64,000 nucleotides of DNA from Tachypleus tridentatus (Eukaryota; Arthropoda; Merostomata; Xiphosura; Limulidae): the NCBI RefSeq assembly GCF_004210375.1, contig NW_027467782.1, positions 26,639,276 to 26,703,275 of the forward strand, given 5' to 3'. The translations under genes were made by a program, and so were the position numbers. This document shows positions 10,880-20,479 of this stretch, one piece after another. Under the pieces are notes generated by a model. That model saw only the letters and a program-made list of their open reading frames with translations. It did no database searches and was not told the origin of the DNA. Position 1 is the stretch's first letter. The number at the start of each line of letters is the position of its first letter.

Positions 10880-11400
10880 ATGAACATCTTTCAAACAATC
10901 ATTCCGTTTCCATTTATACATATGCTTCGAAATCAGGTAATTCAGTGGGCTCTGCTATAGTTTGCTGCGGTTCGGCGGTTGTGCGCAAACTCCCTCTACA
11001 GCTTCTGTGTTCACTGCTGAACTGTATGCCATAATCTCTTGCCCTGGATCATATTGAAGTTGACCAGTACTCCAACTGCACTATTTATACTGACTCGCTT
11101 AGTTCTATACTGGCCCTGGAATCGCAACACGTTGGCTCACACCTTGTTCTCGCTGATATTCAAAACCGACTGGCCAGTTTCCCATTAACTGGATACCAGG
11201 CCATGTTGGTATTCGTGGGAACGAGCTTGCAGACACGGCAGCTAAATCTATCTGCTCCGGCACTATCACCACTGTGCCTATTCCGTATATGGACTATGGT
11301 CTTGTATTCAAGGCTCGGCTCCGTACCAGCTGGCAGTCCACTTGGAGTGAACAACGCGACAAGCTTTTTCAAATGAAACCTTATATTGGGCTTTGGCCAT
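10880..11400 (+). pseudogene. LINE ORF2 RNase H domain, broken
   Basis: Fragments in adjacent frames give SIYTYASKS (the position of the first catalytic Asp reads Tyr-Ala), FTAELYAI with the conserved Glu near 11020, and IYTDSLSSILAL with the Asp near 11090. They are followed by NWIPGHVGIRGNELADTAAK with the final Asp near 11235. The order and spacing are those of an RNase H fold, which removes the RNA strand after first-strand synthesis. Several frame changes are present. Confidence 0.85.
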
Positions 11401-11689
11401 CTAGCTTCCGTTAGGTTCGGAAAGAGGAAGTTGTTCTGACTAGACTATGCATTGTTCAAAGTTTTTAACTCATCGTTTTCTTTTATCTGGAACTGATGCA
11501 CCAATGTGTAGTTTGTGTAACACTCAAATCACTATCAGCCACATTTTACTTTCTTGCCATCGTTACACTTTTCAACGACGGCAATATTTTAAATATGTTT
11601 TTTTTCCCAGGGTGTATCTGTAACATTGAACAATGTTATTGGTTAGGTGACACTGTCCACCTTGATGAAGCTTTTCGTTTTTAATGGCC

Positions 11690-12299
11690 ATTAATCTTTT
11701 TAATCTCATTTAAGTGTTGCATATTTATTTATTACACCTTTTAATTGTGGCTCCTTTTTTACAGTTTCATTCTCTCCAGTTCAATTTGACATTGGAAAAT
11801 GGCCAGAACATTAAATAACTCGACACCAGGACTGGAAGGGCCAACTTCAGGTGACAAACGCTGCTGTTTGAACTATCCGTTTGTCGTCCTGGCGAGTTGT
11901 TATTCCACTTTGCTGCATGTCTTTTAAACTTTTATTACTTTACCCTTTGGTACTGGCCATAATGACACATAACCCGGAACCAGGACTGAAAAGGCCAACT
12001 TCAGGTGACTGACGGTGGTTTTTGAACTTACCTGTTAGTCTTCCTGTCGGGTTATGATCATTACCAATGTGCTTGAGTAAGTACTTTACAATTTATTTTA
12101 CTCTGCTTTCTCTCTTACCATTGTAAACTAGGTGTCAACGTTGGTTTTATGCTTTTCTGTTTTTCAATGATGTTTTGTTTTATCTTAATTTCTTTTTCTA
12201 TATTTTACTACATTTAATTTATTTTTACCTTTTTACCGGATGTTTGGCGCAGATAGCCTAGCTGTTTTGTGCCATAAAGCACTAAATCAATCATACAAC
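11690..12299 (+). repeat. I-type LINE 3' UTR with duplicated motif and SINE-like tail
   Basis: The segment ccaggactggaagggccaac + ttcaggtgac (about 11826-11855) recurs with changes at 11982-12009, an internal duplication. The last 50 bases contain gcgcagatagcctagctgtt and ttgtgccataaagcac, then atcaatcat. Both duplicated motifs and the tail are present in reverse orientation at 31.65-32.12 kb, so this is the family's 3' UTR and not chance. Confidence 0.8.
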
Positions 12300-12713
12300 T
12301 ATCTTCCAGGAAGTGAGATAGCCAGGTGATCTGTGGTCTGTCTCTATATTTTCTAAATTCATTTTTAATTCTGGTAATTTTCAAGTTATTTCTGAACAAT
12401 TTGAGAGTCTATCACTGTTTATTCTTTCGAGAATTTTTCCTACACAGCTGGCCAGGCTGATTGGGGAGTAATTGTTTGGTTTACTTGCTGGTTTTCCTTT
12501 TTTATGGAACACAAAGACTATTCCTTGCTTCCAAAAAACCGGGATGTATCCAGAACTGAGTGGTAAGTTAATGATTGCTGTTATGTGTTCACACGGTCCC
12601 TGAACGCCTTTTCAAAAACGAGAATGGCTTGTATGTCATCCTCTCCTGGTGTCTTGTCTTTTGTAGATTTTATTGTTAGTTTTACTTCCTTTCCTCTTAT
12701 TGTTATTGCGTGT
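12300..12713 (-). mobile_element. Antisense Jockey-like LINE, 5' half of RT
   Basis: The minus strand encodes KTPGEDDIQAI, then KGKPASKPNNYSPISLASC, VGKILERI, and finally FRKYR...SHFLEDSCMI at about 12300-12360. This is the finger region of a Jockey-like RT and corresponds to the start of the plus-strand copy at 1.58 kb. The catalytic half lies at 5.8-6.4 kb, so the I-type LINE sits within this older element. About 250 bp of RT between the halves cannot be found. Confidence 0.75.
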
Positions 12714-12715
12714 AA

Positions 12716-12963
12716 TTTCACGCAAAGCTATATCAGGGCTAACTGCGCTAGCCGTCCCTAATTTAGCAGTGTAAGACAAGAGGGAAAGCACAAGTCATCA
12801 CTACTCACCGCCAACTCTTGGGCTACTCTTTCACCAAAGAATAGAGGGATTGATCGTAACGTTATAACGTCCCATGGCTGAAAGGGCGAGCATGTTTGTT
12901 GTGACGAGAATACGAACTCGCGACCCACAGATCACGAGTCGAACGTCTAAACCCAACTGGGTA
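12716..12963 (-). repeat. tRNA-derived SINE (family 1), antisense
   Basis: It contains the reverse-complement body ctaatttagcagtgtaagac and ccgccaactcttgggctact, and a decayed tRNA-like head ending at the boundary of the 28-bp repeat array at 12964. Confidence 0.85.
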
Positions 12964-13570
12964 ATTTGGTACATGCTCGCGCAAGTGTTGATTGTCATAG
13001 AAGAGCGCGAAGGTACTTTTATTACACATGCGCGCGCAGGTACATAAATTGGTATATGCACGCGCAAGTGCTGATTTTCGTACAAGTGCGCGCAGGGGCA
13101 TAAATTGTTACATGCGCACACAAATGCTATAAATAGTACAAGCCCGCACAAGTCCTTATTTTTGGGCCTGGCATGGTTTAGCGCGTTAAGGCGTGCGCTT
13201 CGTAATCTGAGGGTCGCGGGTTCGCGCTAAACATGCTCGCCCTCCCAGCCGTGGGGCGTTATAATGTGACGGTCAATCCCACTTTTCGTTGGTAAAGGAG
13301 TAGCCCAAGAGTTGGCCGTGGGTGGTGATGACTAGCTGCATTCCCTCTAGTCTTATACTGCTAAATTAGGGACGGCTAGCACAGATAGCCCTCGAGTTGC
13401 TTTGTGCGAAATTCCAAAGAAACAAACAAACCTTATTTTTGTAGATGCGCGAACAGGTGCGAAAATAGGTATATGCTCGCGCAAGTGTTGATTTTCGTAG
13501 AAGCGTGCGCATTTGCGAAAATTGGTACATGCTCCCACAAGTGTTGATTTTGATACATGTGCGCGCATGC
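12964..13570 (-). repeat. 28-bp CpG-rich tandem array, left block (reverse orientation)
   Basis: About 12 degenerate units matching the reverse complement of aagcacctgcgcgcgcatgt + accaaaat. Units read like ggtatatgcacgcgcaagtg + ctgatttt. A SINE (13165-13430) has inserted into the array. The same unit forms the much longer forward array at 15.0-17.8 kb, in the opposite orientation. Confidence 0.8.
13165..13430 (+). repeat. tRNA-derived SINE (family 1) inserted in the 28-bp array
   Basis: The full-length body runs from gggcctggcatggtttagcg to gaaacaaacaaa. A perfect 11-bp target duplication, ccttatttttg, flanks it at 13154-13164 and 13431-13441, and both copies are part of the surrounding array. 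The SINE is therefore younger than the array. Confidence 0.92.
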
Positions 13571-15000
13571 TTGTTTCAGATTTTGTTTTCTTTACTATTT
13601 TCACGTGTGGATGCTTGGAGTAAGGACAGTGATTTTTTCTTTCATTCAAAAGATATAGATATACATGGATTAATTTGCTACATGTTTTAGTAACTGCTGA
13701 TTTTGCAACAAGATATTCTGATTCTTCGATTGTTTGTGAATGGAGTTTTTCTCCTGCCACGTAACATAGATGAGCGTGTATCTGATTTTAAGAAAACAAA
13801 TAATAATTTATTGTCTGCAGTATATTAATAAGCAATGTGAAATAGTTTTATACATATGATTCTGTACGCTTTTTTATACAACAAAGTAACAGGTTAATAT
13901 GAATTTTATAAATCAAACGTTTTTCAATCCGCTTTTGACGGTGAGGTATGTAATTCTCTTCAGTTTTATTTACAATGTTGGTGTCTTATACAAGGGTTCT
14001 AATGCAATATCAAATTAAAAGAACACGTGAATTTGTGTTGTAACTAGGGTTAACATTTTTTTACTTTATATAAAAAAATTTCGAAATAATAGTATTTAGA
14101 ATGTGATTCATGTGGTGAAAGTATCTTATTGCTGCAATGTAAAAGGACTGAAATTTGAAATTATCTTGTTGCTGTAATGTAAAAGCACTGAATTTTTCAT
14201 ATTATAATTTTACCCTTCCTCTGAAACCATTATCTGGTCTGTTGTTTTCTAATTATAAACAAACTACAATTAATATTCCTTCATACTGCATGTGTATACG
14301 AATCTTCTGGCATTCCAATTCTCAGGAAGTTACACGAAATACAACTTTTGTCAGAAATAAAGTTACAATAATATTGTTCTAAAAACCATTCGGACTGTTG
14401 AATCAAAGTTCTTAATGCCAATACATACTTCAATATATTTTCGTCAGATCAAGCCAAAAGCAAGCAATCCAAACACCCAAGGAAACATGTTGACCTAATC
14501 TGATTTATTGTTGATTTCCTTTCTTTTGAATAGTCTAACAAAACGATTCAAGAGCTATTTGCTCTGTAAATTCCTTAACTTTGAACGAAAATACTATAAT
14601 GACAGCAGTCAATCAACAGTATACACTGCCAATTGTAGTTTACTATTGTTTGACTAAAGAATGAAATTTGACCTTACTCTTATAACACACCCATGATCCA
14701 AAAGTGTAGATCATTTTTTTTTGTTTATTTACATAGGTAGAAGAAGACAGATTAAGAAAGATCCACGAAAATAAATCGTCCCTCTTATGTGTCCTAAATA
14801 TTCAAGTCTATGGTGGTGGATTCACGATTTGAGGCATATTTTCCTGACATACGATGAACTTTTCGTTCCTTTAGAATAAATATCTCAGTATGATTTGTGA
14901 TATACAGCTACTCCGAAGACGACAATACTTCCATACGTCATACCTAAGATTTGAAGAAAATTTTGACATCTCCTTAACCACCAATTTCCATGATCTCAAT
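13571..15000. other. Core between oppositely oriented 28-bp arrays
   Basis: About 1.4 kb of ordinary AT-rich sequence with no ORF I can support. It has a small direct repeat: 14118-14158 and 14159-14198 share ttgctgyaatgtaaaagsac. A foldback-type element would carry such a core between its inverted arrays. Confidence 0.4.
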
Positions 15001-15059
15001 CCACCAAAATAAGCCACTGCGCGCGCATCTACCAATTTATACACATGCAAACGCATATA
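15001..15059 (+). repeat. 28-bp CpG-rich array, first forward units
   Basis: Two units (ccactgcgcgcgcatctacc, then a variant ending acgcatata) precede the left TIR of the THAP/YqaJ transposon. They match the array on the far side at 16663-17790, so the transposon split one array. Confidence 0.75.
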
Positions 15060-15192
15060 GAGGTTTTGCGTGAACCTATTAGTATCACGTGACCACAACG
15101 AGGTTTGTAAACATACCGCCATATTGGGTGGCAAGTGTCCCTCATGACTGAACGAGTTAACAACTGCTGTATTCAGTACTATTCACATGTAA

Positions 15193-15418
15193 ATGGCTGC
15201 CGCTGGCTTTTCATCACTTGTAGCACACCTGACAGGTGCTGAAAAGGCCAGGTATGAGGAAAAAGTGAAGGAACTGGGTGTAGGAGACCCGTATATGCTC
15301 CCGCCACGTGTATTTACGCCAGTAATATCCAGTCAAGACAACGTTGCTCAGAGTCAGGCTGTTGCCAGAGTAGATCTGCCAAATATTACATTTGGTGTAT
15401 CTCGGAAATATCTAAATT
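15193..15418 (+). pseudogene. N-terminus of a YqaJ-type nuclease ORF of the transposon
   Basis: It begins MAAAGFSSLVAHLTGAEKAR 133 bp inside the left TIR and continues with YEEKVKELGVGDPYMLP and DLPNITFG. LTGxEKxRY...DPY is the opening of the second protein of ISL2EU-like elements. About 75 residues remain. The nuclease domain itself is deleted, and the frame runs into the truncated transposase gene on the other strand. Confidence 0.6.
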
Positions 15419-16547
15419 TGGTTGAATATGATCATCATCACTGCATATGACGGCAGACCTGTACAGTATTTGACTTTCTCGTCGTCATTTGCAAAAGTAG
15501 CATCTTCGAAACAGTTCGCTTTTGCTATACTTTTATTGTGGAGGACTTCATTCCGCAACTGTTGGCATTCAGATTCAAGTCTAACTAAGTCTGTGAATGA
15601 TATTTCCGTCTGCATACATGTCTCAGTTGTATATTGTGATGTACACATGTCAAAATTATCACATGTAGCTTCAAGTTCATCAGCAGAATCAGTACAGCTG
15701 CTATCAGTGGCAGCAGTGCCAGCAGATTCTATGAAAGCAAGATCAAGCAGCCCAGCAGCAGCTTCATGTCTCTTTTGTTGTTCTTTTCTCCTTTTGGTCA
15801 CTTCTTTCCTGTTTTCATATTCACACAATTCAGCAGCTTTCCTTCTCTTCAGGGAGAACGTGTAAAATGAAATATGGAAGGAACATAGTCAGGTGATAGG
15901 GGATCATCACTCTTCGTCCCTGAAACAGAGTACAATAATTTAGTTAAGATATAGATCTACAGGCATCATCAGATAATATTTATATATATTACAGATACAC
16001 TGTACACTTTTAACTGAATATATATATATATATAACTGAATATGCTGAACATTGTTTAACAACTGAATGTACAGCCAACAAAGTAATTATTTGCACACTT
16101 TTAATCTTGTGCCAGTTGTGGTTTTCTGATGAATCACTTAAATTGGTCCTTTATGAGATATTAACATTTTGTCTTAATGTGCAAATGGCTATATAACCTA
16201 TTCATCATGAATGATATTGTTCCTTCAGTAAATTTACTGTTGAGTTATTTAAAAGTAAAAGAAAAGTGTGCAAAAATTTCTTTGACTGGTGCTGCAGTGT
16301 GTTCTGCTACACATATATCATGCGTGTAAGTTTCAATTTATTCAGCCTGGCTATAGATGAATTATAGATACCTGACACAAAATGTTTACTACAAAGTCTG
16401 TGTGCTCTGTGGGTGTCCAGTTTTCCTATTGACAGCTGCAATCCATCGTCTTCTTCGGTCGGGATCTTTAGGAAATCTGTAGTATGACACATTTTCCGCC
16501 TGTCCACGTCGATTTGAACAGTTAAATGCACAACACGAGTGTACCAT
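15415..16547 (-). pseudogene. THAP-domain transposase N-terminal half with intact intron
   Basis: Minus strand. Exon 1 (16547 to 16372) starts MVHSCCAFNC and contains VSYYRFPKDPDRRRRW and, after one frameshift near 16430, HRLCSKHFVSG: a C2CH THAP zinc finger. An intron with donor tcag|gtatct and acceptor ctgtttcag (16371 to 15920) joins in phase to exon 2 with SDDPLSPDYVPSIFHF. A frameshift near 15858 leads to KRRKAAELCEYENRKEVTKR, a Leu-rich coiled-coil (LVRLESECQQLRNEV) and FEDATFANDDEKVKYCTGLP. The DDE catalytic domain that should follow is deleted. Confidence 0.8.
16016..16034. repeat. (TA)n microsatellite
   Basis: Simple alternating TA run inside the transposase intron, flanked by two copies of aactgaatat. 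Confidence 0.8.
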
Positions 16548-16662
16548 CGCGCACTTTTGACTATGAATCACCCTTGTGTTGAAATATAAACACGCCGAGC
16601 GTGCCACCCATTATGGCGGTCAGCAGTAACTAGGTCAAGAGTGACGTCACACGCAAAACCTC

Positions 16663-17790
16663 AAAACGAAAAAAAGCTCTTGCGCGCGCATGTATCAAAA
16701 TAAGCATCTACGCCACCATGTATCAAAATAATTAAGTGCACGCGCATCTAGCAATTTACGTAATAGCACGCGCATGTATCAAAATAAGCTCCTGAACACA
16801 CATCCACGAAAATAAGCACTTGAAGGTGCATGTTTTAAAATTAGCACATGCGTGCGGATGTACAAACATAAACACCTGTGCTCGCATTTACCAATATAAG
16901 TACATGCGCGCTGATAACGAAAAAAAGATCCTTGATGCGCATGTACCAAAATAAGCTCCTTTGCGTCCATCTGTCAATTTATGCACATGCGCTTACATGT
17001 AGGAAAATTTAGAACCTGCACGCCCATGTACCAAAATAAGTATCTGCGTGAGCATTTTCCAAAATAAGCACTTTTGTGCGCATGTACTAAAATAAGCACC
17101 TGCACGCTCGTATATGTATCAAAATAAGCACCTGCGTACCCATGTACGAATATGAGACCTCTTGGCGCATATATCAAAATAAGCACCTTCGAGTGCATCT
17201 AGCAAAGAAGCATCTGCGTATACCTACGTTTGTATGTACCCAAATAAGCACTTGGCCGCGCATCTTTCAATTTATGCACATGCGCGCACATGTAGGAATA
17301 TCAAAACCTGCGTGTGCATCTATCAAAATAAACACCTGCGCGCGCAAGTACGAAAGAACCTACGAGCTGATCTTCCAATTTGTACACATACAAGCACATG
17401 TACGAAAATAAGCTTTTTCGTGTCAGTGTACAAATTTATGCACAAAATCAGCACCTTCACGCTCATGTAGGGAAATAAGCATGTGCGTGCGCATCTATCA
17501 ATGAATGGAAATGGACGCGTATCTATCAATTTACCTACTAGCGCACATGTAATGAAATAAGCATTGGCTCGCGCATTTACCAAAATGATCAACTGCGCGA
17601 TCATGTACCAAAATCAGCACCCGTGCGCCCATTTACGAAATTAAATACCTGGAGGTAATGTATGAATATACGCACCTGCACGCACATATATATGAAAATA
17701 ATCATCTGCAAGCACATGTATCAAAATAAGCATCTATTAATTTATGCGCATGCTCGCTCATGTACGAAAATAAGCACCTGCGTGCTCAGT
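16663..17790 (+). repeat. 28-bp CpG-rich tandem array, right block (about 40 units)
   Basis: Degenerate head-to-tail units with consensus aagcacctgcgcgcgcatgt + accaaaat, such as aagcacttttgtgcgcatgt + actaaaat at about 17067. The GC- and CpG-rich core alternates purine and pyrimidine (tgcgcgcgcatgta), in contrast to the AT-rich surroundings. Open frames here are products of the repeat, not genes. Units vary by 20-30% by eye, so the array is old. Confidence 0.9.
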
Positions 17791-18839
17791 TGTATTTTAT
17801 TTTTGGCTTCACTTGTGGATGAATTTTAGATTAATGTATTAACACAGAGATATTTGTTACAGTTAAAAAACGCTATTGGCATGACTTCCTTGGAATTGGT
17901 TTCAGATTTATCTGCAGAGGAGGTACAGATGTAAATTCATTGGGCTTTAGATCCACATGCACAGCTAGTGATCATTTCTTTCTCCAACATATCACTGTTC
18001 AAAGGAACAATACAACCAGTGATAAATAAATTTGGACAGTTTTTCTGACTTCTTTCACCAGTGTCATTTCATTCACTTTGGTGGAGAATTGTTCTTTCCC
18101 TCCTTTCTTCCTGTTATTTCCAGTTCTCCCAGGAGATCTTTAGTAAGTTTCTCAACATATACAGAGTTGATATATCCACAGTTAAGATGCCCTGCTTATA
18201 GCTTTGTCCTTATTCAAACATGAGAAAATTATATATTTCCTGTCATCAGTGCTCATACTTTGGTAAGTTAGATATTTATGTCCTCTGTCATCTGAGTTAC
18301 TTCAGATGAATTGAAAGTTAGTTACTGATTGGTACTTTGTTTTTTTCTGGGTAAACTTAATTGTCTTGGATGTTCATTACTATTACTATTATAATCCTAA
18401 TTTTTAGAAGTGCAGGACTTAATATGTGCCCTTCATTGTCCTTCTTAATTTAGATATCTGTTAAGTTAGACATTAATTGTTAATGTGTTTTTTTTAGTAA
18501 TTCTGGTCAATTTGCACATTCTTTATTATTCCATACTTTGTGGACTAGATACAATTAGATTGTTTGCCCATAAGATATTTATCAGTATTTTGTTAACTGA
18601 GTATGATTTAATAGTTTCTCCATTACACAGCTTTACTACTTGTAATATTCTATTTATTCTGTCCGATTGTTTTTCATCATTGTTAACTGTATATCTTATT
18701 ATCCTAATTTTCATCAGTGGGACTTAAAATCTTTTGACTTGTAATGTATTCATTTATTTCCCATGACTAAACTTGATTTTGGCTACTTCAACGTTTGTGA
18801 TACTAGAAACCTAATTTAATCCCAGTAATCTACACTTTA
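17791..18839. other. T-rich stretch without supported features
   Basis: No convincing gene or RNA. Long pyrimidine runs create hydrophobic shadow ORFs. Some of it may be the worn 5' part of the DIRS-like remnant that follows. Confidence 0.3.
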
Positions 18840-20270
18840 TTGTTCTGCCCCATAGTGTCCACTTTACTGATAGCTGTTTGCAACTTTAAGTCCAATTCTC
18901 AAATTCAAGACCCTACCATTCAGACTAACCTTGGCTCTAAGTTGTGTGGAGGTACGAACTTTTTTCTGACTCTGAGTCTTTGCACACTTCATTCTGTGGA
19001 TTATTGGCTCCCGCTTGCTTCCATCCATTTGAAGAGACCACACTACTCTGCTCTAACAAGATGCACTATTAAATAGGATTCCTAATGATGGAGAGAAGTC
19101 TCTTCTTACCCTTCTCAATACCTCATTCATGAGTTCTTCTTTTCAACCTCAGTAAAGTTTAGCTTCCTCCTTCATCTTCACGTTTGGAATGAATAATTTA
19201 CACATCCATCATCTTCCAATCTCTGGTCTACCATGGAGTGGTCACTCCATACCACCTTTACTGAGGTTCTTAAGCTTTGTCCCACTTTTCTCTACTTCTG
19301 CTGGGATGGTCGTTGTTATGGTGCATTACAACATCTTCAAAGTGGTCACTTATACCATAAGGCCAGTGGTACCAATTCCAGGTATCTGTGCTCATGGTCA
19401 CCACATTATGATTGTAACTTTTCATTTTCCTGGCTCCCTAAATTTGGTGTTAAATTTATTATATTCTCCCAAGTTTCTTCTCATGGAGTGGCCTCTCATT
19501 TTGTGGGTGTCAACACTTCCTACCTACATGTATGGCTTCAGTCAGTTCCATTGTCTCAGCCCAGTCTCTGGTTGAATGTGTTACGTTTTTCCTTTCCTGA
19601 TTCATCAAGCCTCTGTCCATGTCTATTACCACAGATAACATATCTTTTGAAATTTGTCTCTTTCTCATTGTTTTTGCACTTCCCACCTTTCCCTATTATT
19701 CACCCAGTTGTTAAATAAAGACTTCTCTACTTCAATTGCAGTCATAGTTCAGCTACTTATGTCATTAATGTTACCCACTCATTACATCATCCCTCTTACG
19801 TCATTCTTTATCCAAACTGGTCCTTCTTCTCTAAGACCTATGCCAAAATTTTAATTGTTTTTTACTCTCTCACCTTTTCTTAACCTTCCATTTCTAACCT
19901 AAATTCCCATTCCAGTCCTGATCAACTTCTTTGTCTGATTCATTCCTTAAGATGATATATGGCATGTACTGTCTCCTTTTGGGTTCACAATCCCAACCTT
20001 TTATTCCCTGGAACCATTCCATTTCCAATGGCCTTTTCCTTTTATGCATACTGGTTTGGTTCATCAACTTCTGTTTGAACTTATCTCTGATAGGTTGCCA
20101 TATCCACAACATCCCATCACATTCATGCCATTACTATGTCTGTTGTTGCATGCCTTCACTGTCCTTTAAAGGAGATTGTTAAGGCTGGAATGTAGACTAC
20201 TCCTAGTACTTTGGTCATTCATCATCTTCATGATCTCACACATGATCTTCCTACCATTTCAACTATACAC
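18840..20270 (+). mobile_element. DIRS-like (tyrosine-recombinase) retroelement remnant
   Basis: The clearest piece is near 20105-20250. One frame reads KEIVKAGM, a stop where Trp is expected, then TTPSTLVIHHLHDLTHD, which resembles the C-terminal box of DIRS tyrosine recombinases (AGxWxxxxTFxxHYLrD) that contains the catalytic Tyr. Near 19230, MEWSLHTTF resembles the EWSLhP start of the DIRS RNase H region. The stretch is C/T-rich and full of stops. The 5' extent is a guess. Confidence 0.5.
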
Positions 20271-20479
20271 ACATTCTTTTGCCTTTGACTGGATAAGTCT
20301 TTTCACTTTTTCGTTTTCCTTCCAGCATTCCTAATCTTCACCAATACTATAAGAATTCTATTCTCCATTGGGTGTCAGCTGGTGAGCTATACATTTTATA
20401 AAATTTTAAATGGACAAAAGGAACTTATTATTTCATCAAGGATGTCCCTTCCAACTCCCAAATATGTTCACCCCTTACA

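Larger units (their letters stand above)
6540..12299 (+). mobile_element. Near-full-length I-type LINE retrotransposon (ORF1 + EN-RT-RNase H)
   Basis: In order: a GC-richer 5' UTR (about 6540-7030), a gag-like ORF1 with zinc knuckles (7070-7850), then ORF2 pieces for AP-endonuclease (8048), RT (9400-10300) and RNase H (10900-11300), and a 3' UTR ending cactaaatcaatcat at about 12299. The RNase H domain puts it in the I/Nimb/LOA group of LINEs, a family-level inference. Many stops and frameshifts make it inactive. A 3'-UTR-only copy lies antisense at 31.65-32.23 kb. It interrupts an antisense Jockey-like LINE. The 5' boundary is uncertain by tens of bases. Confidence 0.85.
15060..16662. mobile_element. 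Deleted THAP/YqaJ two-gene DNA transposon (ISL2EU-like)
   Basis: The terminal 13 bp gaggttttgcgtg at 15060 is matched exactly by the reverse complement of 16650-16662. A subterminal block, ccgccatattgggtggca at 15116-15133, is mirrored at 16602-16619 with two changes. Inside, a plus-strand ORF starting at 15193 and a minus-strand THAP transposase ORF starting at 16547 converge near 15415. Each is cut off there, consistent with a large central deletion. ISL2EU elements are known to encode a THAP-type transposase plus a YqaJ-type nuclease; assignment here is by motif memory. Confidence 0.75.

Noticed and set aside
15422..15865. Plus-strand 147-residue Ser-rich ORF
   Set aside because: It overlaps the minus-strand transposase linker, which has the meaningful reading.
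17142..17604. Open frames on both strands rich in His, Arg and Lys
   Set aside because: They are translations of the 28-bp tandem array and repeat with its period.
16670..17790. Regularly spaced 28-bp repeats as a CRISPR array
   Set aside because: Units are adjacent and degenerate with no unique spacers, and the host is an animal. It is a minisatellite.
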